Shown: one piece after another, positions 26,458-35,946 of the stretch | How the letters are laid out: the number at the start of each line of letters is the position of its first letter | Position numbering within the stretch: position 1 is the stretch's first letter | Assembly (NCBI RefSeq): GCF_027604915.1 | Contig: NZ_JAJAQC010000003.1 | Location: 209,331-273,330 of the forward strand | Direction of reading: 5' to 3' | Source: Streptomonospora mangrovi | Lineage (GTDB): Bacteria > Actinomycetota > Actinomycetes > Streptosporangiales > Streptosporangiaceae | DNA: 64,000 nt | Notes under the pieces: generated by a model | Seen by the model: only the letters and a program-made list of their open reading frames with translations | The model's database searches: none | Told to the model about the DNA's origin: nothing | Program-made: the position numbers and the translations under genes

Positions 26458-27546
26458 ATGATGGGGCCCATGGTGCGAGAACACGACGTCCCCCGGCTCG
26501 ACGCGCCACCGGCCGGGGTGCACACCGCCGACCCCGCCCGCTACGACGGGCGCATGCCCTACCGGCGCAGCGGCCGCAGCGGGCTGGACCTGCCCGCCGT
26601 GTCGCTGGGGCTGTGGCAGAACTTCGGCGACGACCGGCCGCTGGAGACCCGGCGCGCCATCCTGCGCCGGGCCTTCGACCTGGGAATCACCCACTTCGAC
26701 CTGGCCAACAACTACGGGCCGCCGGCCGGCGCGGCCGAGGTCAACTTCGGCCGGATGCTGCGCGAGGACTTCCGGCCCTACCGCGACGAGATCGTGATCT
26801 CCACCAAGGCGGGCTACGACATGTGGCCCGGCCCCTACGGCAGCGGCGGGTCGCGCAAGTACCTGCTGGCCAGCCTGGACCAGTCGCTGGCCCGCATGGG
26901 CCTGGACCACGTCGACATCTTCTACAGCCACCGCTACGACCCCTCCACGCCGCTGGAGGAGACCATGGGCGCGCTGGCGCACGCGGTGCGGTCGGGGCGG
27001 GCGCTCTACGCCGGGATCTCCTCCTACTCCGCGCGGCGCACGGCCGAGGCGGCGGCGCTGCTGCGGGAGATGGGCGTGCCGCTGCTCATCCACCAGCCGT
27101 CCTACTCGATGGTCAACCGGTGGATCGAGGAGCAGGACCTGCTGGGCGCGCTGGAGCGCGAGGGCGCCGGCTGCATCGTGTTCTCCCCGCTGGCCCAGGG
27201 CCTGCTGACCGGCCGCTACCTGGACGGGGTGCCCGCCGACTCCCGCGCTCAGCGCGGCAAGGCGTTCTCGCGCGACTGGCTGAAGGCCGACGTGCTGGAG
27301 CGGGTGCGGGCGCTGGACGCGCTGGCGCGGCGGCGCGGGCAGACGCTGGCCCAGTTGGCGCTGTCCTGGGTGCTGCGCGACGAGCGGGTGACCTCGGCGC
27401 TGATCGGTGCCAGCAGCGTGGAGCAACTGGAGGAGAACGTGGCGGCGGTGCGCGGCCCGGCGCTGAGCGACGAGGAGTTGGCCGAGATCGACCGGCACGC
27501 GGTGGACCTCGGGGTCAACATCTGGCGGCGCTCCAGCGACGCCTGA
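26458..27546 (+). CDS. Aldo/keto reductase (L-glyceraldehyde-3-phosphate reductase-like)
   Basis: A 362-residue aldo/keto reductase. The catalytic set is seen in 'GITHFDLANNYGPP' (Asp and Tyr), 'VISTKAGYDM' (Lys) and 'VDIFYSHRYDP' (His). The long 'MWPGPYGSGGSRKYL' insert is characteristic of the YghZ/Gpr subgroup that reduces L-glyceraldehyde 3-phosphate. The cofactor segment is 'ALIGASSVEQLEENV'. Three in-frame ATGs (26458, 26461, 26470) are possible; the N-terminal 25 residues are not conserved. It stands alone with a terminator behind. Confidence 0.87.
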   Translation: MMGPMVREHDVPRLDAPPAGVHTADPARYDGRMPYRRSGRSGLDLPAVSLGLWQNFGDDRPLETRRAILRRAFDLGITHFDLANNYGPPAGAAEVNFGRMLREDFRPYRDEIVISTKAGYDMWPGPYGSGGSRKYLLASLDQSLARMGLDHVDIFYSHRYDPSTPLEETMGALAHAVRSGRALYAGISSYSARRTAEAAALLREMGVPLLIHQPSYSMVNRWIEEQDLLGALEREGAGCIVFSPLAQGLLTGRYLDGVPADSRAQRGKAFSRDWLKADVLERVRALDALARRRGQTLAQLALSWVLRDERVTSALIGASSVEQLEENVAAVRGPALSDEELAEIDRHAVDLGVNIWRRSSDA

Positions 27547-27985
27547 GGCGCGCGGGCGGTGCCCGCGCGCCCGAGCGCGAGGGGCGCGGGCACCGCCGGA
27601 CGGCCGGCGGGCGGGCCGCGCGGGCGCTGCGGGCGCCTGTGGACGGTCTGAGCGGAAGCGTCCGGAGGTGGTTTATATTCTGCTGTGAAGTGCGGGGATG
27701 TGAAGAAAAACTACGCTCGTTGTGCTTTCTTGATAGGCCGGTAACCTTCCGGTGTCCGAGAACAGCCCAAACTCGTGTCAATTCGGATCACTGACCGTGA
27801 ATCGGATGTAAGTGGATTGCGGTCACGCCGGGGAGCCGATCCTCTCCTGCGGGACTGGACTCCATTCCTCGCGCCCGTCTGAATGTAGGTAGGCACAGAA
27901 CGCACTCTGTGGGCCCAGAGGACTTGCGCCGATCGTTCACAGCAGGTCCGAACCGGTCCACCCGGGCGAGACGTAGGGGCATCCG
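27547..27985. other. Regulatory region upstream of the peptide ABC operon
   Basis: 439 bases with a clearly AT-richer section (about 27665-27800), including 'GTTTATATTC'. It holds the terminator of the preceding gene and presumably the promoter of the ABC operon. No gene is supported. Confidence 0.5.
27555..27597 (+). terminator. Hairpin after the aldo/keto reductase
   Basis: GGCGGTGCCCGCGC and its complement form a perfect 14-bp stem with a 15-base loop, nine bases after the stop. Confidence 0.6.
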
Positions 27986-28969
27986 TTGGCGAAGTTCCTG
28001 ATCAGGAGACTGCTCAGCTCACTCATACTGGTCTTCCTGGCGTCGAGCCTGGCCTACCTCCTGGCCGCCACCACGCTCAGCCCGCGCTCCAACTTCGAGC
28101 AGCAGCAGCCGCCGCTCAGCGCCGAGGCGATCGAGCGCGAACTCGACCACCTCAACCTCAACGACCGCACCCCGCTCGCCGAGCGCTACGCGACGTGGCT
28201 TTCCGGTGTGGTGGTCGGTGATTTCGGCCAGACCATTACCGACCAGAGCGTCAACGAGCACATTGCCAGAAAAGCCGGGGTCACCCTGCGGCTGATCGTG
28301 GTCGGCGCGGTCATCGGCGCCACTTTGGGCGTGGCCGTCGGCGCCTACTCCGCGGTGCGCCAGTACCGCGCCTTCGACCGGGCCTCCACCGTGGTGGCGT
28401 TCTTCCTGCTGGCCGTGCCCACCATCGTGATCGCCGTGGTCCTCCAGGTCACCGCGGTGTGGATCAACGACGTCACCGGCCGCCAGCTCCTGGAGTACGG
28501 CGGCGAGTACACCGCCAACCTCGACGCCGGGTTCTGGGGCACCCTCGCCGACCGCGTCCAGCACGCCATCCTGCCCACGCTTACCCTGGTGCTGTCGCTG
28601 TTCGCCGCCTTCAGCCGCTACCAGCGCAACATGATGCTCGACGTGCTCGCCTCGGACTTCGTGCGCACCGCCATGGCCAAGGGCCTCACCCGGCGGGCCG
28701 CCCTGTTCAAGCACGCGCTGCGCACCGCCATGATCCCCACCATCACCTACTTCACCTTCACCTTCGGCATCCTCATCGCCAACGCCACCTTCACCGAGAA
28801 GGTGTTCGGCTGGCACGGCATGGGCGCCTGGGTCGTGGACTCCATCGTGACCAACGACGTCAACGCGGTGGCCGCCGTCACCTGCTTCATGGCCGTGTGC
28901 GTGATGGCCGCGTCGTTTCTGTCCGACGTGCTCTACGCCTGGCTCGACCCCCGGGTGCGGGTGAGCTGA
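27986..28969 (+). CDS. Peptide/nickel-type ABC transporter permease (DppB-like)
   Basis: A 327-residue inner-membrane permease of the binding-protein-dependent family (PF00528 with a DppB-type N-terminus). It has an N-terminal helix ('FLIRRLLSSLILVFLASSLAYLL') and about five more. The EAA-type motif is in 'FVRTAMAKGLTRRAALFKHALRTAM' near 230-254. The start is TTG at 27986. It is the first gene of a complete importer: permease, permease, fused ATPase, binding protein. Confidence 0.9.
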   Translation: MAKFLIRRLLSSLILVFLASSLAYLLAATTLSPRSNFEQQQPPLSAEAIERELDHLNLNDRTPLAERYATWLSGVVVGDFGQTITDQSVNEHIARKAGVTLRLIVVGAVIGATLGVAVGAYSAVRQYRAFDRASTVVAFFLLAVPTIVIAVVLQVTAVWINDVTGRQLLEYGGEYTANLDAGFWGTLADRVQHAILPTLTLVLSLFAAFSRYQRNMMLDVLASDFVRTAMAKGLTRRAALFKHALRTAMIPTITYFTFTFGILIANATFTEKVFGWHGMGAWVVDSIVTNDVNAVAAVTCFMAVCVMAASFLSDVLYAWLDPRVRVS

Positions 28970-29054
28970 CCGTGCCCACCGCTTCCGCGTCCCCGCGCCC
29001 GGCCGGCCCCCCGGCCGCGGCGCCCCGCTGCCGCCCGGCGTTGGAGGAGATCCC

Positions 29055-29960
29055 GTGAGCATCGCAACCGAGCGCGAGGCCCAGGCGCCCGACGACATCC
29101 CCCCGGCCATCACCGGCCGCTGGTCCTCGCTGGCCAAGGAGGTCCTGGGCACCCCGCGCGTGGTCGTGGGCCTGGTGATCATCGGCGCCCTGGTGCTCAT
29201 GGCCTGGATCGGGCCGCTGTTCAGCCCGTGGGAGTTCGACGAGCGCGACTTCTTCGCGTTCCGCAGCCCGCCCTCGGCCGAGCACTGGTTCGGCACCAAC
29301 ACCACCGGGCGCGACGTCTTCCACATGACCATGGTGGGGCTCCAGCGCTCCATCGTGATCGGGCTGTGCGCGGCCGTGGCCACCACCGTGGTCGCCGCGA
29401 TCGTGGGCGCCTTCGCCGGCTACTACCTGGGCCCCACCGACCGCGTGCTGATGTGGATCACCGACCTCTTCCTGGTGCTCCCGCAGTTTCTGATCCTGGC
29501 GATCCTCTACCCGGTGCTGCGCGGCTCGGAGTGGCCCGTCTTCGTCATCCTGCTCGCGGGGCTGATGTGGATGGTCACCGCCAAGATGGTGCGCGGCATG
29601 ACCATCTCGCTCAAGGAGCGCGAGTACGTGCTGGCCGCCCGCTACATGGGGGTCAGCAGCGGGCGCATCATCCTGCGCCACATCCTGCCCAACATGTCGT
29701 CGCTGCTGATCGTCGACATCACCATCAACGTCAGCGGCGCCATCATCCTGGAGACCGCGCTGTCCTACTTCGGATTCGGCGTGCAGCCCCCCGACGTCAC
29801 CCTGGGCTCCCTCATCGCCGAGGGATCGCGCCAGGCCCTGGCCTTCCCGTGGACCTTCTGGTTCTGCACCGGGCTGCTCATCCTGCTCGTGCTGGCGGTC
29901 AACCTGGTCGGCGACGGCCTGCGCGACGCCCTTGACCCGCACTCCAGGCGCAGGAGCTAG
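29055..29960 (+). CDS. Peptide/nickel-type ABC transporter permease (DppC-like)
   Basis: A 301-residue permease of the DppC/OppC type. After an N-terminal helix it has the typical extracytoplasmic 'HWFGTNTTGRDVFHMTMVGLQRS' region near 75-97 and the EAA motif 'EYVLAARYMGVSSGRIILRHILPN' near 190-213. GTG at 29055 has GGAGGAGA upstream. It pairs with the preceding permease to form the membrane pore. Confidence 0.9.
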   Translation: MSIATEREAQAPDDIPPAITGRWSSLAKEVLGTPRVVVGLVIIGALVLMAWIGPLFSPWEFDERDFFAFRSPPSAEHWFGTNTTGRDVFHMTMVGLQRSIVIGLCAAVATTVVAAIVGAFAGYYLGPTDRVLMWITDLFLVLPQFLILAILYPVLRGSEWPVFVILLAGLMWMVTAKMVRGMTISLKEREYVLAARYMGVSSGRIILRHILPNMSSLLIVDITINVSGAIILETALSYFGFGVQPPDVTLGSLIAEGSRQALAFPWTFWFCTGLLILLVLAVNLVGDGLRDALDPHSRRRS

Positions 29961-29969
29961 AGGGGAACC

Positions 29970-32102
29970 ATGACCGCCACCACCGCCCATGCCCACGGCG
30001 ACGCCGCGCGGCCCGACGGCACCGACACCCCGGTCCTCCAGGTCACCGACCTGGAGGTCACCTTCCCGGGCACCCGCGGCAGCCCCGACGTCACCGCGGT
30101 GCGCGGCGTCAGCTACGAGCTGCGCCGCGGCGAGATCCTGGGGATCGTGGGGGAGTCCGGGTCGGGCAAGTCGGTGTCGTCGCTGGCCGCCATGGGCCTG
30201 CTGCCCGACTACGCCCGCGTGAGCGGCTCCATCCGGCTGCACGGCGAGGAACTGCTGGGGCTGGACGACCGCGCCATGGCCGCCAAGCGGGGCCGGGCCA
30301 TCGCCATGGTCTTCCAGGACCCGCTGTCGGGGCTGACCCCGGTCTACACCGTCGGCGACCAGGTCGCCGAGGCCGTCCGCGCGCACAACCCCCACTTCGG
30401 CAAGGCCGCCGCGCTGGCCCGCGCCGTCGAGCTGCTCACCCTCGTGGGCATCCCCGACGCCGAGCGGCGGCACCGCTCCTTCCCCCACGAGTTCTCCGGC
30501 GGCATGCGGCAGCGGGTCATGATCGCCATCGCGATCGCCAACGACCCCGACGTCATCATCTGCGACGAACCCACCACCGCGCTCGACGTCACCATCCAGG
30601 CCCAGATCCTGGAGGTCCTCAAGACCGCGCAGCGCGAGACCGGCGCCGCCATCCTGATGATCACCCACGACCTGGGCGTGGTGGCCGGCCTGGTCGACCG
30701 CGTGCAGGTCATGTACGCCGGGCGGCTGGTCGAGACCGGGCCCGTCGACGACGTCTACTACCGCACCCGCATGCCCTACACCATGGGCCTGCTGGGCTCG
30801 GTGCCGCGCCTGGACCAGGACGACAAGACCCCGCTCATCCCCATCGCCGGCAGCCCGCCCTCCCTCACCGACATGCCGCCCGGCTGCCCGTTCGCCCCGC
30901 GCTGCCCGCTGGCCGTCGAGGCGTGCACCCAGGCCGAGCCCGCGCTGGAGCAGGTCGGCGCGCCCGGCCACCGGGCGGCCTGCGTCCGCGCCGGCGAGAT
31001 CCAGGCCAACGGCTGGACCGCGCGCGACGTCTACCCCGTGCCCGAGATCGGCGACCCCCCGCAGGCGGCGGTCCCGCGCGAGGACCGCACCACCGTGCTG
31101 GAGGTCGAGAACCTGGTCAAGCACCACCCGCTGACGCGCGGCGCGCTGTTCAAGCGGCGGGTGGGCACCGTCTACGCGGTCGACGGCGTCAGCTTCGACA
31201 TCCGCGAGGGCGAGACCCTGGGCCTGGTGGGGGAGTCCGGCTGCGGCAAGACCACCACCCTGCTGGAGATCCTCAGCCTGGACCGCCCCCAGAGCGGGGC
31301 GGTGCGGGTGCTGGGCACCGAGTCCGGCCGGATCGGCGGGCGCGAGCGCATGCGGGTGCGGCGCGACATGCAGGTGGTGTTCCAGGACCCGATGAGTTCG
31401 CTGGACCCCCGCATGCGGGTCTTCGAGATCGTCGCCGAGCCGCTGCGCACCCACGCCTACCCCAAGGACAGGCTCCAGGCGCGCGTCATCGAACTGCTGC
31501 GGCTGGTCGGCCTGGAGGCCGAGCACGCCGCCCGCTACCCGGCCGAATTCTCCGGCGGCCAGCGCCAGCGCGTCGGCATCGCGCGGGCGCTCGCGCTGGA
31601 GCCCCGGCTGATCGTGCTGGACGAACCCGTCTCGGCGCTGGACGTCTCGATCCAGGCCGGGGTGGTCAACCTGCTGGACGACCTCAAGGCCCGGCTCGGC
31701 CTGGCCTACCTGTTCGTCGCCCACGACCTGTCGGTGGTGCGCCACATCGCCGACCGCGTGGCGGTGATGTACCTCGGCAAGATCGTGGAGATCGGCGAGG
31801 TCGCCAACCTGTACCGGCACCCCACCCACCCCTACACCCAGGCGCTGCTGTCGGCGATCCCGCTGCCCGACCCCGAGAAGGAGCGGCGGCGGTCCCACAT
31901 CGTCCTGGAGGGTGACCTCCCCAACCCCGCTGACCCGCCCTCGGGGTGCCGCTTCCGCACCCGGTGCCAGAAGTTCGCCGTGCTCGGCGAGGAGGAGCGC
32001 ACCGCGTGCCGGGAGCGCGAACCGGAACTGCGGCGCCGCGTGGAGGGCGCGGCCGACCAGGCCGCCGCCTGCCACTACGCCGAGCGGCAGGAGCCCCTGT
32101 GA
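29970..32102 (+). CDS. Fused DppD-DppF ABC ATPase
   Basis: A 710-residue protein carrying two complete oligopeptide-type ABC ATPases in one chain. The first has Walker A 'GESGSGKS' (about 64), signature 'SGGMRQR' (about 174) and Walker B '[12 protein letters not shown]'. The second has 'GESGCGKTT' (about 421), 'SGGQRQR' (about 527) and '[12 protein letters not shown]'. Both halves end with the Cys-containing oligopeptide/dipeptide C-terminal motif ('[11 protein letters not shown]', '[11 protein letters not shown]'). Separate DppD and DppF genes are more common; the fusion fixes 1:1 stoichiometry. It starts nine bases after the permease stop. Confidence 0.92.
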   Translation: MTATTAHAHGDAARPDGTDTPVLQVTDLEVTFPGTRGSPDVTAVRGVSYELRRGEILGIVGESGSGKSVSSLAAMGLLPDYARVSGSIRLHGEELLGLDDRAMAAKRGRAIAMVFQDPLSGLTPVYTVGDQVAEAVRAHNPHFGKAAALARAVELLTLVGIPDAERRHRSFPHEFSGGMRQRVMIAIAIANDPDVIICDEPTTALDVTIQAQILEVLKTAQRETGAAILMITHDLGVVAGLVDRVQVMYAGRLVETGPVDDVYYRTRMPYTMGLLGSVPRLDQDDKTPLIPIAGSPPSLTDMPPGCPFAPRCPLAVEACTQAEPALEQVGAPGHRAACVRAGEIQANGWTARDVYPVPEIGDPPQAAVPREDRTTVLEVENLVKHHPLTRGALFKRRVGTVYAVDGVSFDIREGETLGLVGESGCGKTTTLLEILSLDRPQSGAVRVLGTESGRIGGRERMRVRRDMQVVFQDPMSSLDPRMRVFEIVAEPLRTHAYPKDRLQARVIELLRLVGLEAEHAARYPAEFSGGQRQRVGIARALALEPRLIVLDEPVSALDVSIQAGVVNLLDDLKARLGLAYLFVAHDLSVVRHIADRVAVMYLGKIVEIGEVANLYRHPTHPYTQALLSAIPLPDPEKERRRSHIVLEGDLPNPADPPSGCRFRTRCQKFAVLGEEERTACREREPELRRRVEGAADQAAACHYAERQEPL

Positions 32103-32164
32103 CCGTCGGAGGGCCGATCGCGCCCACCCGATCCCCCAGGAAAGTGATCAGTGAGGAGACTCCC

Positions 32165-33886
32165 GTGCGGATGAGACGCGCCGCCAAGCTCGGCGCCCCC
32201 CTCGTGGTCCTGGCCCTTGCGGCCAGTGCCTGCGGCGGTGGCGGCGGAGACGAGGGGAACGAGAACCAGGAGACCCTGGCGGACATCCCCGCCATCGACA
32301 TCAACCAGACGGACCGCGCCGACCTCCAGGAGGGCGGCACCTTCCACTGGGGGATCAACGAGTTCCCGCCGCAGTACCAGGTGCACCACACGCAGGGCAA
32401 CCTCGCCAACGCCGAGCGGATCGCCTCGGCCGTGCTGCCCCAGGCCCACAACTTCGACGAGAACGGCGACCCGTACCCCAACGAGGACTACGTCCTCTCC
32501 AGCGAGATCAGCGACGACGGGATGACGCTCACCTTCGAGCTGAACCCCGACGCCGAGTGGTCCAACGGCGAGCCGATCACCTGGGAGGACTACGCCGCCC
32601 AGGTCGAGACGGTCGGCGGGCACCGCGACAACGACAGCGAGTTCGAGATCGGCGACAAGTCCGGTTACGAGCGGATCGGCGACGTCGAGCAGGGGGACGA
32701 CGAGTACGAGGTGATCTTCCACTTCGACGAGCCCTTCGCCGAGTGGCCGCGCCTGTTCGACGCCCTGTACCCCAAGGAGTACATGGAGGACCCGGAGCGG
32801 TTCAACGAGGACTACGAGCTGGCCTTCCCGGTCACCGCCGGGCCGTTCGGCGACGTGGAGTTCGACGAGACCGCGCAGACCATCACGGTCAACCGCGACG
32901 ACAACTGGTGGGGCGAGCCCGCCATCCTCGACTCGATCGTGTTCCACACCTACGGCAACGACGCGCTGCCCGGGGTGATGAACAACGGCGAGATCGACGG
33001 CTTCTACCTGGGCTACGACGCCGCCGCCTACGAGCTGCTGAGCGACGCCGAGGGCGTGCGCCTGACCAAGGCCATCGACAACGCCTACCGGCACATCACC
33101 TTCAACGCCGGTGAGGGCCGCCTGCTGGCCGACCGCGAGGTGCGCAACGCGCTCGTGCACGCCATCGACCGGTCGCAGATGGCCCAGGCCACGCTCAGCG
33201 GCGTCAACTGGACCACCGACCCCACGGTCAACCGGCTCATCCGCTCCACCCAGACCGGCTTCCGCGACAACAGCGAGGGCTTCGGCGAGTACGACCCCGA
33301 GCTGGCGGCGCAGATGCTGGAGGACGCCGGGTGGACCCTGGAGGGCGAGGGCGAGGTCCGGACCAAGGACGGCGAGCGCCTCGAACTGGACTGGGTGATC
33401 CCCTCGGACCTCCAGAACACCGCCGACGAGGCGGAGATCGCCAAGGCGCAACTGGCGGAGGTGGGCGTGGCCGTCAACGTGGAGACGGTGCCGAGCAACT
33501 CCTACTTCCCGGAGTACATCGTGCCGGGCGAGTTCGACGCCACGACGTTCGTGTACTCCAGCACCAACCCCTACGCGGGGTACTTCGCCGAGAACTTCAC
33601 CGGCCCGGTGGGCGAGGACGAGGACGGCAACCCCACCTGGGGCAACAACCTGCACTTCTCCTCCACCGACGAGCTGAACGAGGCGTTCGACGAACTGTCG
33701 AAGGAGACCGACCCCGAGGCGTACGCGGAGAAGGCCAACGAGATCGACCGCATGCTGTGGGAGGAGAGCATGGCGGTGCCGCTGTTCCAGCGGCCCGGCA
33801 TCTACGCGGTGAACCCCAACGTCGCGAACTGGGGAGCCAACGGGCTCGCCTCCATCCAGTACACGGACATCGGGTTCGTGGAGTAA
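32165..33886 (+). CDS. Peptide/nickel-type ABC transporter substrate-binding lipoprotein
   Basis: A 573-residue SBP_bac_5 family protein. The signal peptide ends at a lipobox 'ASAC' near residue 25, followed by a Gly/Asp/Glu-rich linker. Family motifs include 'LTFELNPDAEWSNGEPITWEDY' near 122-143 and 'VRNALVHAIDRSQMAQATL' near 328. The protein is very acidic. GTG at 32165 has GAGGAG upstream; ATG two codons later is possible. It is last in the operon and delivers the substrate, probably peptides, to the permeases. Confidence 0.9.
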   Translation: MRMRRAAKLGAPLVVLALAASACGGGGGDEGNENQETLADIPAIDINQTDRADLQEGGTFHWGINEFPPQYQVHHTQGNLANAERIASAVLPQAHNFDENGDPYPNEDYVLSSEISDDGMTLTFELNPDAEWSNGEPITWEDYAAQVETVGGHRDNDSEFEIGDKSGYERIGDVEQGDDEYEVIFHFDEPFAEWPRLFDALYPKEYMEDPERFNEDYELAFPVTAGPFGDVEFDETAQTITVNRDDNWWGEPAILDSIVFHTYGNDALPGVMNNGEIDGFYLGYDAAAYELLSDAEGVRLTKAIDNAYRHITFNAGEGRLLADREVRNALVHAIDRSQMAQATLSGVNWTTDPTVNRLIRSTQTGFRDNSEGFGEYDPELAAQMLEDAGWTLEGEGEVRTKDGERLELDWVIPSDLQNTADEAEIAKAQLAEVGVAVNVETVPSNSYFPEYIVPGEFDATTFVYSSTNPYAGYFAENFTGPVGEDEDGNPTWGNNLHFSSTDELNEAFDELSKETDPEAYAEKANEIDRMLWEESMAVPLFQRPGIYAVNPNVANWGANGLASIQYTDIGFVE

Positions 33887-33984
33887 GCGGAGTGATTCCT
33901 TAACCGACCCGAGCGAGCGGACCCCCTCACCCGCCCGCCCCGGCCGCGCCACCCCGCCCGGCCGCCATCCTCGCGGTACCCGTT

Positions 33985-34018
33985 CGGTGCCCCCGCCCTG
34001 CCCCGGGCGGGGGCACCG
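33985..34018 (+). terminator. Strong hairpin ending the ABC operon
   Basis: CGGTGCCCCCGCCC and its complement form a perfect 14-bp stem with a 6-base loop, about 100 bases after the binding-protein gene. Confidence 0.6.
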
Positions 34019-34087
34019 CCATGTGTGTGGGGGCGGGTGGGGCTGTGGGATCGGCGGACGCGAGGGCCGGGAGGGGCACCGCCATGT
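34010..34087 (+). repeat. 15-base direct repeat, two copies
   Basis: GGGGCACCGCCATGT occurs at 34010-34024 and 34073-34087. The first copy overlaps the terminator arm. Confidence 0.45.
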
Positions 34088-34479
34088 CGGGGCGGGGCCG
34101 GGTGTGTAAGGGGGACGGGGGAGCAGGGGAGCGAGGGCGTGCGCGGGTGTGTGCGGGTGTGCGGGGCGGGTGCGGTGGGACGCGCGTTCCGTCTAGACTC
34201 GTCCGCTGAACCGCGCACACCGGATGCTCCGGAACGCCCTCCGGCGCGCGGCAGCGGCGCCGCACGGCGAAGCGGTCCCGCGCCGGTGAGGCGGGCGGCC
34301 GTGGTGGTCACGGCGGTCACAACGATCGGGCACGGCAGGCAGCACCACGGGCCGGGGAACGCCGCCGCCGGAAACGGCGCGCGTTCGCGCGGCGGAGTGG
34401 AGCACGGACGCGGATCGCGACGGGGACGGCGCAACTCGCGGGGGATGGACGCATCCGAACACGAGTCGGCGGAGGGACA

Positions 34480-35046
34480 ATGGTCGAGTTCGTCCGGGCC
34501 TGGATCATCGGCGCGGTGTCGTGGTTCATGCTCACCAACATCGGCGCGCTGGCGTTCCGCCTCCTCGCCCCGCCCGAGCACACGCAGAGCTTCGGCTGGG
34601 CGCTGCTGTGGCTGGGCGGGATCGGGTTCGCCGCCTACTTCCTGACCGTGGTGGCCACCGCCCTGGTCCACCGGGCCCCCGACCGCCACGACCTCGGCCG
34701 CAACGCCCTGGCGGTCCTCCCGGCCCCGGTGGTGGGGAGCTCGGTCGACACGGGCCGCCTGCTGGCGGGCACGGGCGTGAACTGGCCGCTGTACGCGAGC
34801 TGGACGGCCATCGCCCTGGTGGGCGCGGTGCTGGCCTTCCTGCTGATGCGCCGCCTCCAGCGCCCCGCCGTCGTCGAGGCGGAGACAGGCGCCCGCGTCC
34901 GCGTCCCCAAGACCTACTGGGACCGCACCGACGCCGGCTCGCCCGAAGACGCGACCGCACCGGACGAGCCCTCATCTCCCGCCGAGCCGGAAGAACAGAC
35001 CCCCACCCCCAACCCGACCCCCGACTCGACACCCACCCCGGACTGA
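34480..35046 (+). CDS. Membrane protein of unknown function (paralogue A)
   Basis: A 188-residue protein with three or four membrane segments ('VRAWIIGAVSWFML', 'ALLWLGGIGFAAYFLTVVATALV', 'WTAIALVGAVLAFLLM'). A Pro/Thr/Glu-rich cytoplasmic tail ends in Thr-Pro repeats. It aligns with the convergent gene at 35403 over residues 5-90 ('RAWxxGAxxW', 'RHDLGRNALAVLPAPVVGS' against 'RDRRGRRLAAALAVPGVGA'). GGAGGGACA precedes the ATG directly. Function is unknown. Confidence 0.65.
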   Translation: MVEFVRAWIIGAVSWFMLTNIGALAFRLLAPPEHTQSFGWALLWLGGIGFAAYFLTVVATALVHRAPDRHDLGRNALAVLPAPVVGSSVDTGRLLAGTGVNWPLYASWTAIALVGAVLAFLLMRRLQRPAVVEAETGARVRVPKTYWDRTDAGSPEDATAPDEPSSPAEPEEQTPTPNPTPDSTPTPD

Positions 35047-35402
35047 CAGGCATGCGGGTGAGCCGGTCCGGCCCCATGGCACCACCCGGGTAGGCGACCG
35101 GCACCGCCGCAACCTTTTCGGTCGATCATTTCGCCCCCGGGGAGAACAAGCCGCCTGAGCACCGCGAGCGACACCGGCGGGAATCGGCGGTTGGGCCGTT
35201 CCGCTTGGACGTCGCCGGGAGGAGCAGCAGGTGGGGCTTGCCGCCTGGGCGATCTCGCCGAGGGCGGGGGTTGGCGGGGACTGGAGCGAAGAGCCGTAGG
35301 CGGTGGCCGTGGGCGGAGCAGGTCCATGAAGTAAGTGAGCCTGGCGGTCGAGCGGGCGGGCAGGCAGGGTAGGTGGCGGTCGCTGTCGTTGCCGTCCACA
35401 GT
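35047..35402. other. Convergent intergenic region
   Basis: 356 bases between two convergent paralogues. I see no gene and no strong terminator. Confidence 0.45.
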
Positions 35403-35876
35403 TCACGGTGTGCGTCCGGGGAGCGGTGGCCGGGCGGCCGCGGACAGGCGGGCGCCTGCGGCGCTGCCGAGGGCGAGTGCGCTGAGGGCCACGGCGGCGG
35501 CGACGGCGTCGGCCGTCCCGGCTCCGCCGGGGCCGGTGGCATGTGCGGTGATCTCAGCGACCGCCCCCACGCCCGGCACCGCCAGGGCCGCCGCGAGGCG
35601 GCGGCCGCGGCGGTCGCGGTGGGGACGGGGATGCGCGAGTCCACCGGCGAAGGCCACCAGGGCGTAGCCGACGAGCGTGGTACACCCGATCCAGGCCAGC
35701 CTGCCCGGCGACTCCGCCAGGGCACCGGGCGGCAGCCAGGCCAGGTGCGCCGCGGCGCCGGCCACCGCCCACCCCGTCCACACCGCCGCCCCGACCGCCC
35801 AGGCGCGCAGCAGATCAAGCAAACCGTCCTCCTCGTGTTCGTGTTCGTGTTCGTCGTGGGTCGTGGTCGTGGCCAT
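35403..35876 (-). CDS. Membrane protein of unknown function (paralogue B)
   Basis: A 157-residue protein with a His/Glu-rich N-terminus ('HDEHEHEHEED') that could bind metal, followed by 'LLRAWAVGAAVWTGWAVAGAAAH' and two or three further membrane segments. It is a diverged relative of the 34480 protein in opposite orientation. It lies at the downstream end of the Tad-associated gene run, about 70 bases from its last member, and might be co-transcribed. Confidence 0.6.
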   Translation of the reverse strand: MATTTTHDEHEHEHEEDGLLDLLRAWAVGAAVWTGWAVAGAAAHLAWLPPGALAESPGRLAWIGCTTLVGYALVAFAGGLAHPRPHRDRRGRRLAAALAVPGVGAVAEITAHATGPGGAGTADAVAAAVALSALALGSAAGARLSAAARPPLPGRTP

Positions 35877-35946
35877 CGGAATGAGCCGCGTCGCCTTTCT
35901 CCTCCACAGCGCACACGTCCGCCCCCTCCCGCCCCCGGTGGCCGCC

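Larger units (their letters stand above)
33887..34479. other. Intergenic region after the ABC operon
   Basis: 593 bases without a supported gene. It holds the operon terminator, two copies of a 15-base repeat (34010-34024 and 34073-34087), a G-rich GTGTG stretch and the upstream region of the next gene. Confidence 0.5.

Noticed and set aside
28887..32075. Open frame of over 1000 codons on the minus strand opposite the ABC operon
   Set aside because: Mirrors the permease and ATPase genes codon by codon; low-complexity product with no motifs.
34021..34209. Short plus-strand frame starting at ATG 34021
   Set aside because: It starts beside a terminator arm and encodes a Gly/Ala-rich product from G-rich repeats.
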